A stretch of 64,000 nucleotides of DNA from Paenibacillus physcomitrellae (GTDB lineage: Bacteria > Bacillota > Bacilli > Paenibacillales > Paenibacillaceae), in the NCBI RefSeq assembly GCF_002240225.1, contig NZ_CP022584.1, positions 3,332,594 through 3,396,593 on the forward strand, written 5' to 3'. The notes under the pieces are model-generated. The model did no database searches and was not told the DNA's origin. It saw nothing but the letters and a program-made list of their open reading frames with translations. Each line of letters opens with the position of its first letter. Within the stretch, counting starts at the first letter, position 1. Shown one piece after another: positions 1 to 10,409 of this stretch. The translations under genes were made by a program, and so were the position numbers.

Positions 1-28
1 GAGAATTGAGCAATCCGCAGACTAACAA

Positions 29-62
29 AAGCACCCGCTCCGGGATTCCAGAGCGGGTGCTT
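29..62 (-). terminator. Terminator of the catalase gene
   Basis: An 11-bp perfect stem (AGCACCCGCTC paired with GAGCGGGTGCT) lies 66 bases beyond the catalase stop. Read on the minus strand it is followed by a T-rich tail (TTTTGTTAGT), so it is a standard Rho-independent terminator. A short T-containing tail on the plus side may allow weak bidirectional use. Confidence 0.8.
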
Positions 63-128
63 CCATTTCCAATTTCGCGCTGTTGGCCGCAAGACCTCCA
101 GCTCGTGAACGAAGGAAAAGCCTTTACC

Positions 129-1700
<1,572 letters not shown>

Positions 1701-1805
1701 GGTCAGAATTACACATCCTTTTTTCAGGTTATGGATGTACTTTTTGCCAAGGGAAATGGAATTATGCGGAAACAGGCAAATTTAAATCTTTGTTTGAAAG
1801 ACAAA

Positions 1806-1843
1806 AAGACTCCATTCTCTTCTTAACCGGAGAATGGAGTCTT
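1806..1843 (-). terminator. Terminator-like hairpin upstream of the catalase gene
   Basis: A perfect 14-bp inverted repeat (AAGACTCCATTCTC and GAGAATGGAGTCTT) around a 10-base loop. On the minus strand it is followed by TTTTTGTCTTTC, the form of a Rho-independent terminator. It lies about 105 bases before the catalase start and points the same way. It must therefore end a short minus-strand transcript from 1850-2000, or act as a leader attenuator. The T tail is on the wrong side for plus-strand termination. Confidence 0.65.
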
Positions 1844-2006
1844 CGAACCCGTAACCGAAAAGCGGGGTTATTGTTTCTAAGAGAATGATAGGAATTACGC
1901 ATGATTAACAATAAAAGTGAAAATAAATAGAATTTTTTGGGTTTTGTACTTTATTTTATATAGACAAGGTTCGACACAAAATTTAAAATTCAGTTATAAA
2001 AGATGG

Positions 2007-2014
2007 GCCGATGT
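2007..2014 (+). promoter_or_regulatory. Candidate sigma-D (flagellar) -10 element
   Basis: GCCGATGT matches 7 of 8 bases of the Bacillus sigma-D -10 consensus GCCGATAT and lies 58 bases before the chemoreceptor start. The nearest TAAA (1984-1987) is 19 bases upstream, longer than the usual 14-16, so the -35 match is imperfect. Chemoreceptor genes are classic members of this regulon, which supports the call. Confidence 0.4.
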
Positions 2015-2072
2015 CCAAGTTATCCCAGTCTTTTTGGTATTTTATTTATAGTGCAGAATGGGGTTTAGAGTG

Positions 2073-3782
2073 ATGAAAGGTAAATTGGGCATTCGGGTCA
2101 AATTGGTCCTGTTTATGGTCGTGGTAGTGCTTTTGGGAACGGGGGTCATTGGTTATTACGCCGTATCCACTGCGCAGAAGGACATTCTTTCAACGGCCCA
2201 CCAGAAGCTGCTGGGCGATTTGAATACGGGGAGAATGCTGATCGACAAGCTGTACCCGGGGGATTGGTCCGTTAAAGACGGCAAACTTTACAAGGGCGAG
2301 CAGGCCATCGATGAAACGTTAACGCTGCTGGATGATTTCGGCAAGGAGACGGGGGATACGGTTACGCTGTTCCTGGGGGAAACCCGAGTGGCCACCAATG
2401 TAGTGCAGCAGGACGGCTCGAAAGCAGTCGGTACAAAGGTCTCTGACAAAGTAGCAGACATTACGCTGAAGCAAGGGCAGACTTATGTGGGAGAGGCCAT
2501 GGTAGTTGGGCAATCCAACCAGGCGGCTTACGAACCAATTAAAGATGCCTCGGGCAAAGTGATCGGCATCTGGTATGTTGGTGTTCCGGCAAAGCCGTAT
2601 CAGGATACGGTTGACCGTTTTGGCGAACGACTGATTTTATTTGGTCTGATTGAGCTGGTGCTTGCGGCGGTGCTCATCTGGCTGCTGATTGTTCAAAACC
2701 TTAAGCCGCTGGTTTCCATAACCAAGGTTGCAGAAGAGGTGGCGGCAGGCAATCTTCGTGTTCAGCTTAAGGAGTACCGCTCAAGGGACGAGATCGGCCG
2801 GTTGACTTCGGCGATTTCCGGCATGGTACTCAGCCTTAAGAACACCGTTACGGAGCTGAATGAGAATATTTTTGCATCGGCTGATCAGGTGGCAAAGGCT
2901 TCCGATGGAATGGCCAAGGCGCTCGAAGAAATGACGCAGTCCTATCAGGCCGTGGCGAGCAGCAACCGGCAAATGACGAAAGAAGCAGGCACCGGACATG
3001 AGACGGCGCTGATTTCCTCCCAGGTGCTGGAGGAGCTGTCCGATTTGATCCGGAAAGCGAACGAGCAGGCTGGTGAAGGGCAAAGCGACTCCGTGCGGAC
3101 CAAGGAAATGGCTGAGAGAGGACGGGAGACCGTACTGCAGACATTGTCTCTGATGGAGTCCATTCAAGGACGCTCCAACGAAACGGGCGGCCTGATCGGA
3201 CGACTCGAGGAGCATTCCCGGAAAATCTCCGACATTACAGTCACCCTTTCGGAGATTGCAGCCTCCACGAATTTGCTGGCCTTAAACGCTTCGATCGAAG
3301 CGGCGCGTGCCGGAGAGTCCGGACGCGGTTTTGCAGTAGTAGCCGGGGAGGTCCGCAAGCTGGCTGAGCAGTCTGACCGGGAAGCTGCGGAAGTAGCAGG
3401 ACTGATCCAGGTGATTACCGCGGACATTCGTGAAGCGGTCTTATCCAATGAACGCAGCCGGGAGGAAATTGTCCGCGGTACGATTGCCGCGCGTGAAGCC
3501 GGTGATGCCTTGCAGGACATTTGGCTGGCAGCGACGGGAACGGCAGACAATATGAACCGGATCATGCAGATGACCACGGAGGAAGTAGCCGGAGCTGACA
3601 GTATGATTATGCTGAACCAAACCGTAACGGGCATTATGAAGGACACGCTGGATCTTTCCGAGGAGGTTGCGGCCAGTACGCAGACTATGGCTGAGGAGAT
3701 CGAACATCTGGCCTCCGCCTCTGAGGAGCTGAATGCAATGGCCGAGGAGCTAAAATCGAACCTGGGCAAGATTAAGGTTTAG
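2073..3782 (+). CDS. Methyl-accepting chemotaxis protein
   Basis: Membrane chemoreceptor that signals through CheA/CheW to the flagellar motor. The start at 2073 gives 569 residues; an ATG at 2058 is in frame but has no better ribosome site. A first membrane helix ([18 protein letters not shown]) is followed by an extracellular single-Cache-like domain ending in [10 protein letters not shown] second helix lies near residues 190-210, then a HAMP segment ([20 protein letters not shown]) and the long coiled-coil signalling domain. The conserved hairpin tip is present as [21 protein letters not shown] and [17 protein letters not shown]. The ligand cannot be told from sequence. It is a single-gene unit with a sigma-D-like -10 in front and a strong terminator behind. 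Confidence 0.93.
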   Translation: MKGKLGIRVKLVLFMVVVVLLGTGVIGYYAVSTAQKDILSTAHQKLLGDLNTGRMLIDKLYPGDWSVKDGKLYKGEQAIDETLTLLDDFGKETGDTVTLFLGETRVATNVVQQDGSKAVGTKVSDKVADITLKQGQTYVGEAMVVGQSNQAAYEPIKDASGKVIGIWYVGVPAKPYQDTVDRFGERLILFGLIELVLAAVLIWLLIVQNLKPLVSITKVAEEVAAGNLRVQLKEYRSRDEIGRLTSAISGMVLSLKNTVTELNENIFASADQVAKASDGMAKALEEMTQSYQAVASSNRQMTKEAGTGHETALISSQVLEELSDLIRKANEQAGEGQSDSVRTKEMAERGRETVLQTLSLMESIQGRSNETGGLIGRLEEHSRKISDITVTLSEIAASTNLLALNASIEAARAGESGRGFAVVAGEVRKLAEQSDREAAEVAGLIQVITADIREAVLSNERSREEIVRGTIAAREAGDALQDIWLAATGTADNMNRIMQMTTEEVAGADSMIMLNQTVTGIMKDTLDLSEEVAASTQTMAEEIEHLASASEELNAMAEELKSNLGKIKV

Positions 3783-3827
3783 GTTCGGACAAGATATAGA
3801 AGCGATATGGAAGTGAATAAACGATAA

Positions 3828-3877
3828 AGAAGCGGTCTCGGCAGGTCCTGATTGGACCTGAGAGCCGCTTCTTTTTT
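3828..3877 (+). terminator. Bidirectional terminator between the chemoreceptor and the response regulator
   Basis: A long stem, AGAAGCGGTCTCGGCAGGTCC paired imperfectly with GGACCTGAGAGCCGCTTCT, is followed by TTTTTT on the plus strand. On the minus strand the complement ends in TTCTTTATC, so it can also serve the converging two-component operon. Confidence 0.8.
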
Positions 3878-3994
3878 AACACCACTTGACTCAAAATCCG
3901 CGCTTGATCACGGTGAAACACTCCGCCGTATGGCCTTATAGCCGTATAGCTCTATTGCTCATTGCCTTACTGCTTTATTGCTCGTTACCCTTTG

Positions 3995-4603
3995 TTAAAC
4001 CAGCCATCCGTTTGTCTCGGCAATATTGATCGCTTCGATCCGGTTTTTGGCCCCGAGCTTTTGCATGATTTCCGATACGTAGTTCCGCACCGTCCCCCGG
4101 GACAAATACAGCTTGCTCGCAATGTCATGGATGGCAAGTCCGTCTGCGACCAATCTCAATACGGCCTGTTCACGCTCCGTTAAAGGGTTCACCGCTACAG
4201 CTTCCCACAAGCTGAGTGAAAGCTCCGTGCTGACAACCCGCTCTCCCTGATGGATTGTTCGCAGGGCGGCGCTAAGCTCATCGACAGGGGAGTCCTTAAG
4301 CAGGTATCCCTTCACGCCGGCTTTCAGAGCCCTTTGGAAATAACCGGTGCGGGAGAAAGTGGTCAGGATGACCACTCTGCAGGGATGGCCTTCTTCCTTC
4401 AGCCGTTCGGCAACGTCGAGCCCGGTAAGCTTCGGCATCTCAATATCCAGCAGACAAAGATCGGGATTCAGTTCCCGGACCAGCTTTAAGGCTTCTTCTC
4501 CATTTTCGGCTTGAGCCACGACCTCGATGTCTTCCTCCATATCCAGCAGCAGCTTCAATGCGCCGCGCAGCATACCTTGATCCTCAGCAATTATAACTTT
4601 CAT
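3995..4603 (-). CDS. NarL/LuxR-type response regulator (YvfU-like)
   Basis: DNA-binding partner of the kinase encoded just upstream. The 202 residues form a receiver domain (acidic pair near residues 7-8, phospho-acceptor Asp53 in LCLLDIEMPK, switch Thr in VVILTTFSR, Lys in YLLKDSP) and a C-terminal LuxR-type helix-turn-helix (LTEREQAVLRLVADG, then SRGTVRNYVSEIMQKLG). The start overlaps the kinase stop by ATGA, so the two are translationally coupled. The gene order ATPase, permease, kinase, regulator matches Bacillus yvfRSTU. It probably controls its own operon, as is common for exporter-linked systems (inference). Confidence 0.9.
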   Translation of the reverse strand: MKVIIAEDQGMLRGALKLLLDMEEDIEVVAQAENGEEALKLVRELNPDLCLLDIEMPKLTGLDVAERLKEEGHPCRVVILTTFSRTGYFQRALKAGVKGYLLKDSPVDELSAALRTIHQGERVVSTELSLSLWEAVAVNPLTEREQAVLRLVADGLAIHDIASKLYLSRGTVRNYVSEIMQKLGAKNRIEAINIAETNGWLV

Positions 4604-5793
4604 TGGACGCCTTCTCCTGTACTTAAACTCCGGGCTATTTTTGGGATAGTCAGTCGGACGCGAGTTCCCTTTCCATGCACGGCTGTAAGCTCCAAACTTC
4701 CATTAACCAGAGCTATACGTTCTTTCATGTTGCTCAGCCCTGCGCCATGAGTCCAAATGCCTTCTTGCTCCAGCCCTATGCCATTATCCGAAATAGTCAT
4801 AGTAAAAGCATGGGGTTCCTGCACGAGCCCAATCTCGCAGCGGGCAGCCTTGCTGTGTTTGACAATGTTGGTCACCGACTCGCGGAGGCACATGCCCAGC
4901 ACATTCTGGACGAAGGGCTCGAGGTCCGGATCACCGGGTTTTCCGGGTTCTCCGAGTTGTTCGCTGTCTCTGTTGTCTTCGCTGTCTCCGCCTGAATGTT
5001 CCACCTTCAGTTCAATTCCGGCAGCAAGCAAAATCTGTTTAGCATGGCCTATTTCACCGGCTATGGTGACCGAAGTCATGTCGGACACAAGCTCCCGGAC
5101 TTGTTTAAGGGCTGCCCTGGCAGCCCAATGGATATCTTTTGCTTCCTGTACGGCTTTGCCGGGCTGCTTGTTAATCAGCTTCTCCACGAGTTCGCTCTTC
5201 AAGGCAATCAGGGATAACGTATGGCCAAGAGTATCGTGGAGATTTCGGGAAATTCGCTGCCGCTCCTCCTGCTTGCTGAGCCGCGCGATCTCCTCATTCG
5301 CCAGGTGTAATTGTCCCTTCAATTCCTGGGAGCGTACGCCCCCCCGAATGCCAGTCGGAACGATAACGGCCACGATCATGGCCGGTATCAGATTCAGCAG
5401 ATCACTTTCAGTAAGGAAAGAAGAGGCGTAGATAAAGTAACCGGCCAGAAGAACCGCCAATAGGACCATGTGGAAACGGAACGTCTTCGGATTTGGCAGG
5501 AATGCGATAACGGGCGTGACGAAGAAGACGAGATACAAGTAAGATGGCTGCCATAACAGGGTGAAATAAGCGATGATGACCAGTTCGATGAACAGATAAT
5601 AGAACATTCTGGCGGGGTCCCACCAGCTCAGCAGATAAGCGGCGACGAAAAGTGCCAATACGGCGAAGCCCAGACCCTTTTCCAAAGCATGACGAGACAA
5701 AATATCGGTTACGGGGAAGGCCAGGTAAACCAGCCATATCACCGGAAAGAGGTACTTCCTTTTCTTTGAGAAAAAAACCACGTCAGATCGCAT
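4600..5793 (-). CDS. DesK/NarX-type sensor histidine kinase (YvfT-like)
   Basis: A 397-residue kinase with about five or six N-terminal membrane helices (residues 14-150), no large external sensor domain, a HisKA_3 dimerisation segment with phospho-acceptor His186 (ISRNLHDTLGHTLSL) and a C-terminal HATPase domain (GMCLRESVTNIVKHSKA, ISDNGIGL, GAGLSNMKERI). A sensor buried in the membrane suits detection of membrane stress or of the substrate of the linked exporter. A spacer rich in Asp, Glu and Ser (GGDSEDNRDSEQLGEPGKPG) sits inside the ATPase domain. The start overlaps the permease stop by 11 bases. Confidence 0.9.
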   Translation of the reverse strand: MRSDVVFFSKKRKYLFPVIWLVYLAFPVTDILSRHALEKGLGFAVLALFVAAYLLSWWDPARMFYYLFIELVIIAYFTLLWQPSYLYLVFFVTPVIAFLPNPKTFRFHMVLLAVLLAGYFIYASSFLTESDLLNLIPAMIVAVIVPTGIRGGVRSQELKGQLHLANEEIARLSKQEERQRISRNLHDTLGHTLSLIALKSELVEKLINKQPGKAVQEAKDIHWAARAALKQVRELVSDMTSVTIAGEIGHAKQILLAAGIELKVEHSGGDSEDNRDSEQLGEPGKPGDPDLEPFVQNVLGMCLRESVTNIVKHSKAARCEIGLVQEPHAFTMTISDNGIGLEQEGIWTHGAGLSNMKERIALVNGSLELTAVHGKGTRVRLTIPKIARSLSTGEGVQ

Positions 5794-6529
5794 CCTGTCT
5801 TTTGTTCAGATAGGAAGATAATACCACAAACAAGGCTGCGTAGACGACCAAAGTCAGCAGGCTTGAGCCAGAGACGCTGTGGCCAGCAGCCAGACCCCAG
5901 GCCCCGCTGCCAAAACGGTAAGAGGGCATAAGCTCCATGACTCGCTGAAGAACGGGGGACATCGCCTGCTTGGGGAACCATAACCCGCCAAGAATGGAAA
6001 TGCCCATGTAAACCAACTGGGAGACCACCTGTACCGCATCGGTGTTTCGCAACTGACCAAGCAGGGTGCCCAGTGCCATAAAGGGGAGTGCTCCGGCCCA
6101 GATCCACAAACCGCAGAACAGCCACTGCTCCCAGCTCATGACAACGCCTTTAAACAGGCTGCCGAGCAGAAACATGAAGAGGATAATTCCGGCGTTGATG
6201 ACGGAGGTCGAAACCATTTTTGAAGCCACATAGATAGAAGAAGACAGGGGCGTGACTCGGAGCAGCCTATTGTATCCGGAGGCCCTTTCCGCTGCCAGCC
6301 GGCTGCTAAGGCTAGTAATGCTGGAGCCGAGCACGCCGTATACGGTCATCGACATCAGATAATAAGCCTTCCACTCGATTCCGCCAATCTGCATGGCATC
6401 CCCAACAACGCTGGTGAAGATGAAATAGAAGAGTGCCGGCATGAGCAAGGCGAAGATTACAAATCTTCTGTTCCGCAGTGTCCGCAAAATTTCAGCCCGG
6501 CATTGGGCAGTCATAGCTCTAGACAACAT
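5783..6529 (-). CDS. ABC-2 type permease (YvfS-like)
   Basis: Membrane subunit of an ABC exporter. The start at 6529 was chosen because it has a good ribosome site (AAAGGAG about 8 bases upstream) and overlaps the ATPase stop by 11 bases; the frame stays open further upstream inside the ATPase gene. The 248 residues show about six membrane helices, for example FVIFALLMPALFYFIFTSVV near the N-terminus and LLTLVVYAALFVVLSSYL at the C-terminus. Such permeases export lipids, antibiotics or peptides; the substrate is unknown. It pairs with the ATPase encoded just upstream. Confidence 0.87.
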   Translation of the reverse strand: MLSRAMTAQCRAEILRTLRNRRFVIFALLMPALFYFIFTSVVGDAMQIGGIEWKAYYLMSMTVYGVLGSSITSLSSRLAAERASGYNRLLRVTPLSSSIYVASKMVSTSVINAGIILFMFLLGSLFKGVVMSWEQWLFCGLWIWAGALPFMALGTLLGQLRNTDAVQVVSQLVYMGISILGGLWFPKQAMSPVLQRVMELMPSYRFGSGAWGLAAGHSVSGSSLLTLVVYAALFVVLSSYLNKRQDAI

Positions 6530-7478
6530 GGCGACTCTCCTTTGTGCCTGTTTTATTCGTTTCACTTGCTCTATCTGTGCTCCCGTTTCCCTGAACCAGA
6601 TTACGGAACGCTTCCTCAAGGCCTCCGGTCTGGATTTCGATGTCCCGAACGTCAAGATTCATGTGGACCATGGTAAAAATAACCCGGTCCGTATCCAGGC
6701 TGGTCAACTTGACCCTTCGGCCGTTCCAGACCGCTTCCTGTACACCGGGCAGCTGCTCCAGCTGCCGGGGCTGAAGCTCTGGTCCCGCAGTGAAGTGAAT
6801 CGATTTCCGGCCAGCCGCCTGCTTCATTTCAGCAGGTGATCCGTCGGCGATCAGCCGGCCTTCATTGACCACAAGAATACGGTCGGCCAGCTGGTCCGCT
6901 TCCTCCAGATAGTGAGTGGTCAGCATAATCGTTTTGCCCTGGTCCTGAATGGTCCGGACAGTGTCCCAGAACATCTGCCGTGACATGACGTCCATCCCCA
7001 CCGTCGGCTCGTCAAGGAACAGCACTTCCGGATCGCCGGCCAAAGCCAGGGCAAAAGCCATCCGGCGTTTTTGACCGCCTGAGAGGGAGCTGGCCATCTT
7101 GTCTTGGACCTCATCAAGGCCTGCGATACGAAGCAGCCGCCCCAAGTCCATCGGATGGCTGTAATAGTGACGGAACAGGTCCACCGCTTCCCGGACCTTT
7201 AGTCCGGGCACCATCTCTGAGTCCTGCAGCATTGCACCGATTTTGCCGCGCACTTTGGCTTCCCTAGGGCTGCCGCCCAGCAGTTTGACCTTCCCTCGGG
7301 TAGGCTGCTGAAGCCCCAGCAGCATCGAAATGGTGGTGGACTTGCCTGCCCCGTTTGGACCAAGCAAAGCCACCAGGCTGCCTGGCTCAACGGAGAAGGA
7401 CAGGTGATCAACGGCGCATTTGCCGTTTGGATATTGTTTGGTCAAATCGTCGAGGACGATAACCGGTTTGGCATTCAT
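6519..7478 (-). CDS. ABC exporter ATP-binding protein (YvfR-like)
   Basis: Energises the ABC-2 permease encoded next. Walker A is GPNGAGKST at residues 40-48, the signature LSGGQ is at 132-136, Walker B LFLDEP is at 153-158 and the switch histidine is in LTTHYLEEAD. At 319 residues it carries the C-terminal extension typical of drug-exporter ATPases of the CcmA type. It is the first gene of a four-gene operon with an exporter-linked two-component system. The ribosome site GGGGTG is 11 bases before the ATG. Confidence 0.92.
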   Translation of the reverse strand: MNAKPVIVLDDLTKQYPNGKCAVDHLSFSVEPGSLVALLGPNGAGKSTTISMLLGLQQPTRGKVKLLGGSPREAKVRGKIGAMLQDSEMVPGLKVREAVDLFRHYYSHPMDLGRLLRIAGLDEVQDKMASSLSGGQKRRMAFALALAGDPEVLFLDEPTVGMDVMSRQMFWDTVRTIQDQGKTIMLTTHYLEEADQLADRILVVNEGRLIADGSPAEMKQAAGRKSIHFTAGPELQPRQLEQLPGVQEAVWNGRRVKLTSLDTDRVIFTMVHMNLDVRDIEIQTGGLEEAFRNLVQGNGSTDRASETNKTGTKESRHVV

Positions 7479-7604
7479 TTATGATTTCACCCCGTCATCA
7501 AATTGGATGTCTTAAGACTACCTGAACGGGAGAATGCGAAACAGGCCGATTTGTCATGAAACCGGGATGACATTTGTCATGCGGACTTGGACTACCGGCC
7601 ATAC

Positions 7605-7672
7605 AAAAAGCCGCCGAAAGGCGGCCTGCTGTTCAGGCGGCCCTTCGGCGGCTTGGCTTTTTCAGAGAATAA
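7605..7672 (-). terminator. Terminator after the aldo/keto reductase gene
   Basis: A GC-rich inverted repeat built of AAGCCGCC/GGCGGCTT elements with a smaller nested hairpin, ending in TTTTT on the minus strand. A T run on the plus side makes it potentially bidirectional. It lies just beyond the stop at 7687. Confidence 0.7.
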
Positions 7673-7686
7673 CGTACCCGTGCTTC

Positions 7687-8529
7687 TTAGAAATCGAAGT
7701 TGTCCGGATCCGGACCTACGCGGTGGTTCTGGTTCATGGCATCAATGGCAGCCATGTCTTCGGTGCTCAGCTCGAAGTCGAAGATCGAGGCATTCTCGAT
7801 AATACGGTGTTCTTTGGTCGATTTAGGGATGGTTACGATCCCGTTTTGAATGTCCCAACGCAGGATAACCTGAGTGACGGACTTGCCGTATTTCGCGCCA
7901 ATGGCCTTCAGCTCTTCGTTGTCCAGCAGCTGACCTTGCATCAGCGGGGACCAGGCTTCGATTTGGATGCCTTTCTGCTTGCAGTAGTCGCGCAGCTCTT
8001 TCTGAGTCAGGCGAGGGTGAAGCTCGATCTGATTGACGGCCGGCACAACCTCTGCATCGGCGAGCAAGTCTTCAAGATGATGAATTTGGAAGTTGCTGAC
8101 GCCAATCGCTTTGATTTTTCCCTGCTTGTACAAGGTCTCCATCGCTTTCCAGGCTGCTTTATATTTGCCTTCTTTAGGCCAGTGGATCAGGTAAAGGTCC
8201 AGATATTCCAAGCCCAGCTTGTTCAAGCTGACTTCGAAAGCGGCCAAAGTTTCCTCATAGCCCAGATCGGCATTCCATACTTTGGAGGTCACGAAAAGGT
8301 CTTCCCTTTTCAGGCCGGCTGCTTCGAGCCCTTGGCGGATTCCGTTGCCTACGCCTTGCTCATTGCCGTAAATAGCTGCGGTATCAATGCTGCGGTAGCC
8401 GTTTTTAATGGCTGCAGCTACAGCTGCCTCCAGCTCCGCGCCTTCTTCCACCTGAAATACGCCAAGACCAAACCAAGGCATTTGAGCGCCGTTATTTAAT
8501 TGTACTGTGCTTTGCAGATTCAAACTCAT
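7687..8529 (-). CDS. ytbE: Aldo/keto reductase, glyoxal-reductase type (YtbE-like)
   Basis: NADPH-dependent reductase of reactive aldehydes or small carbonyls in the cytoplasm. The 280-residue TIM-barrel protein has the family tetrad Asp49 and Tyr54 ([12 protein letters not shown]), Lys83 (FVTSKVWN) and His116 (LDLYLIHWP), plus the C-terminal NADP-binding [12 protein letters not shown]. An AGGAGG site lies 10 bases before the ATG. It follows the MFS gene on the same strand with an 83-base gap, and an HxlR regulator is divergent from that gene. The trio reproduces Bacillus ytbE-ytbD-ytcD. The symbol rests on that gene order and the family, not on an alignment. Confidence 0.9.
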   Translation of the reverse strand: MSLNLQSTVQLNNGAQMPWFGLGVFQVEEGAELEAAVAAAIKNGYRSIDTAAIYGNEQGVGNGIRQGLEAAGLKREDLFVTSKVWNADLGYEETLAAFEVSLNKLGLEYLDLYLIHWPKEGKYKAAWKAMETLYKQGKIKAIGVSNFQIHHLEDLLADAEVVPAVNQIELHPRLTQKELRDYCKQKGIQIEAWSPLMQGQLLDNEELKAIGAKYGKSVTQVILRWDIQNGIVTIPKSTKEHRIIENASIFDFELSTEDMAAIDAMNQNHRVGPDPDNFDF

Positions 8530-8612
8530 GATTCCTATTCCTCCTGAATTTTAATTGTATATATAAAATGAACGGATGCATGGCGTCCTTTACAGAGCAG
8601 CCATGGCTTCGT

Positions 8613-9842
8613 TCACTCCATAGCCTCCGTTAATCCTTTTGAAACCTGGGTGCCCCTTCTAGGGTTCCCTTTCTTCTCCAAAACGAGACTGATTGCTGTA
8701 AGAGCTGCCGCTGCGGCGACCATAATGGCCCCTACCCACGCGGTATGAACCAATCCTAGCGTATCGGTAATGATGCCCCCGAGGTAAGCCCCGAGCGCGA
8801 TGCCTGCGTTGAAGGCTGCTATATTCAGTGCCGAAGCGACATCGACCGCTTTGGGCGCGATTTTTTCCGCCAGAAGAACCACATACAGCTGCAGCCCTGG
8901 GACGTTCATAAATGCCAGCAGGCCCATGAAGAAGATGGTGATCAATCCTGCAACTTGATAAGGTGCCGTAAAGGTCAGCACAAGCAGGATTATAGCCTGT
9001 AGAATAAACATGCCGAGCAAAGCCCGCAGCGGCTTGCGGTTGGCTGCTTTCCCTCCGATAACGTTGCCGATGGCAATGGCAATTCCGTAGAGTAGAAGGA
9101 GAAGGGCAACGGTTTTCTCCGCAAAACCTGTCACTTCATGCAACAGGGGCGACAAATAGGTGAATACTACAAAGGTTCCGCCATAACCAAGCGCCGTTAT
9201 CAGAAGGGCGAGGATGATCTTGCCGCTCTTAAACAGCTTAACCTGCTCGACCATCGGCGTTTTGGTCCCTTTCCGCAGTCCGGAGGGAACCAGAATCAGA
9301 TTGCCTATAAAGGCCACGATGCCGACGGCTGCAATGGCGATAAAGGCGACTCTCCAGCCGAGCTGCTGTCCGATAAAAGTGCCGATCGGCACACCGGTAA
9401 CTGTAGCTACTGTGAGTCCGGAGAACATCATCGAAATCGCGCTGGCTCTGCGGTTCTCAGGCACGAGGTCTGCAGCAATCGTCGAGCCGATCGACATGAA
9501 CACCCCGTGCGAGAAAGCGGAAAGGACGCGGGCGACAAGCAGCAAAGCAATGCCCTGCGAGGCTGCCGCCAGGCTGTTCCCGGCAATAAAGACGACCATG
9601 ATCGCCATCAGCAGCGTCTTCCGCGGCACGCTGGCCGTAAGCGAGGTCAGGATCGGGGCGCCAAAGGTCACCCCGAGGGCGTATAAAGTAACCGTGAGAC
9701 CCGCAAAGGTCACGGAAATGTTCAAATCATCAGCAATCAACGGGAGCAGTCCTACGCTGATAAACTCCGTCGTTCCGATTGCAAAAGCGCTTATCGCCAA
9801 GGCTAGCAGCGCCAAGGTGCTTCTCTGTTTATTAAGCTCCAT
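8613..9842 (-). CDS. ytbD: MFS efflux transporter, DHA1 family (YtbD-like)
   Basis: A 409-residue inner-membrane exporter with 12 predicted helices. The N-terminal IGTTEFISVGLLPLIADDL and the following GVTFGAPILTSLTASVPRK are characteristic of the AraJ/YdhP-like DHA1 transporters, which export drugs or sugar-like compounds. The C-terminus is a short charged tail. The divergent HxlR regulator at 10026 is its likely repressor, with inverted repeats between the two genes. The likely ribosome site is AGGAG, a rather long 14-15 bases before the ATG. Confidence 0.88.
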   Translation of the reverse strand: MELNKQRSTLALLALAISAFAIGTTEFISVGLLPLIADDLNISVTFAGLTVTLYALGVTFGAPILTSLTASVPRKTLLMAIMVVFIAGNSLAAASQGIALLLVARVLSAFSHGVFMSIGSTIAADLVPENRRASAISMMFSGLTVATVTGVPIGTFIGQQLGWRVAFIAIAAVGIVAFIGNLILVPSGLRKGTKTPMVEQVKLFKSGKIILALLITALGYGGTFVVFTYLSPLLHEVTGFAEKTVALLLLLYGIAIAIGNVIGGKAANRKPLRALLGMFILQAIILLVLTFTAPYQVAGLITIFFMGLLAFMNVPGLQLYVVLLAEKIAPKAVDVASALNIAAFNAGIALGAYLGGIITDTLGLVHTAWVGAIMVAAAAALTAISLVLEKKGNPRRGTQVSKGLTEAME

Positions 9843-9920
9843 GTTTTCTCTTGTTCACTCCTACCTTGTAGAAATCACCGGCCGGTAATGTTATTATGGG
9901 TGAGCGGGATTCATTTGAAT

Positions 9921-9978
9921 AGTACGTACTTATTTGTGCTATAGGCACCAAAAAGTCATCTATATAAGTATTTATATA
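9921..9978. promoter_or_regulatory. Candidate HxlR operators in the divergent ytbD/ytcD region
   Basis: Two dyads lie between the MFS and HxlR genes: a perfect 10-base palindrome AGTACGTACT at 9921-9930, and TATATAA-GTAT-TTATATA at 9961-9978. HxlR proteins bind inverted repeats over or near the promoters of divergent target genes, so either could be the operator. Which one is used, and for which promoter, is inference. Confidence 0.4.
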
Positions 9979-10025
9979 TAAATGCAGAAGCTACACTTTC
10001 TGCTGCCAGGAGGAATCGAATCGTT

Positions 10026-10409
10026 ATGCCAGAAGTAGAGAAAACGCCAAGAACCAAGAAATACAACATTTCCGTTGAAGCTACGCTTGAGGTCATCGGA
10101 GGCAAGTGGAAATGCGTCATCCTTTGTCACCTGACACACGGACGCAAGCGGACCAGCGAGCTGAAGCGCCTGATGCCGGCCATCGCCCAGAAAATGTTGA
10201 CCCAGCAGCTCAGAGAGCTTGAAGAAGACGGCATTATTAACCGGATCAGCTACAATGAAGTGCCGCCAAGAGTTGAATACGAGCTGAGCGAATACGGCTG
10301 GAGCCTGAAGCCGATTCTGGATTCGCTCTGCAATTGGGGCGAGCAGCATATTATCCGGGAGTACGGCGACAAATTCGCGGTGCTGGAGGATAATATTTTG
10401 AATCACTAG
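10026..10409 (+). CDS. ytcD: HxlR-family winged-helix regulator (YtcD-like)
   Basis: A 127-residue dimeric MarR-like DNA-binding protein. The typical core is present: LEVIGGKWKCVILCHL, then KRTSELKRLMPAIAQKMLTQQLRELEEDG and the wing VPPRVEYELSEYG. Three cysteines are visible, two in KWKCVILC (about residues 33 and 37) and one near residue 100 (DSLCNWG). Several HxlR relatives sense electrophiles or oxidants through cysteines, so carbonyl or thiol stress is a reasonable inducer given the neighbouring aldo/keto reductase (inference). The ribosome site CAGGAGG is strong. A terminator follows. Confidence 0.9.
   Translation: MPEVEKTPRTKKYNISVEATLEVIGGKWKCVILCHLTHGRKRTSELKRLMPAIAQKMLTQQLRELEEDGIINRISYNEVPPRVEYELSEYGWSLKPILDSLCNWGEQHIIREYGDKFAVLEDNILNH

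Larger units (their letters stand above)
1701..2072. other. Divergent intergenic region, catalase / chemoreceptor
   Basis: About 370 bases without a gene. It holds the minus-strand hairpin at 1806-1843, a very AT-rich stretch at 1900-2000, and a GCCGATGT motif resembling a sigma-D -10 before the chemoreceptor. I found no convincing sigma-A promoter for the catalase on either side of the hairpin, so its transcription start is unresolved. Confidence 0.5.

Noticed and set aside
7534..8499. 321-codon plus-strand frame
   Set aside because: Antisense to the aldo/keto reductase gene and starts within its terminator region; no supporting features.
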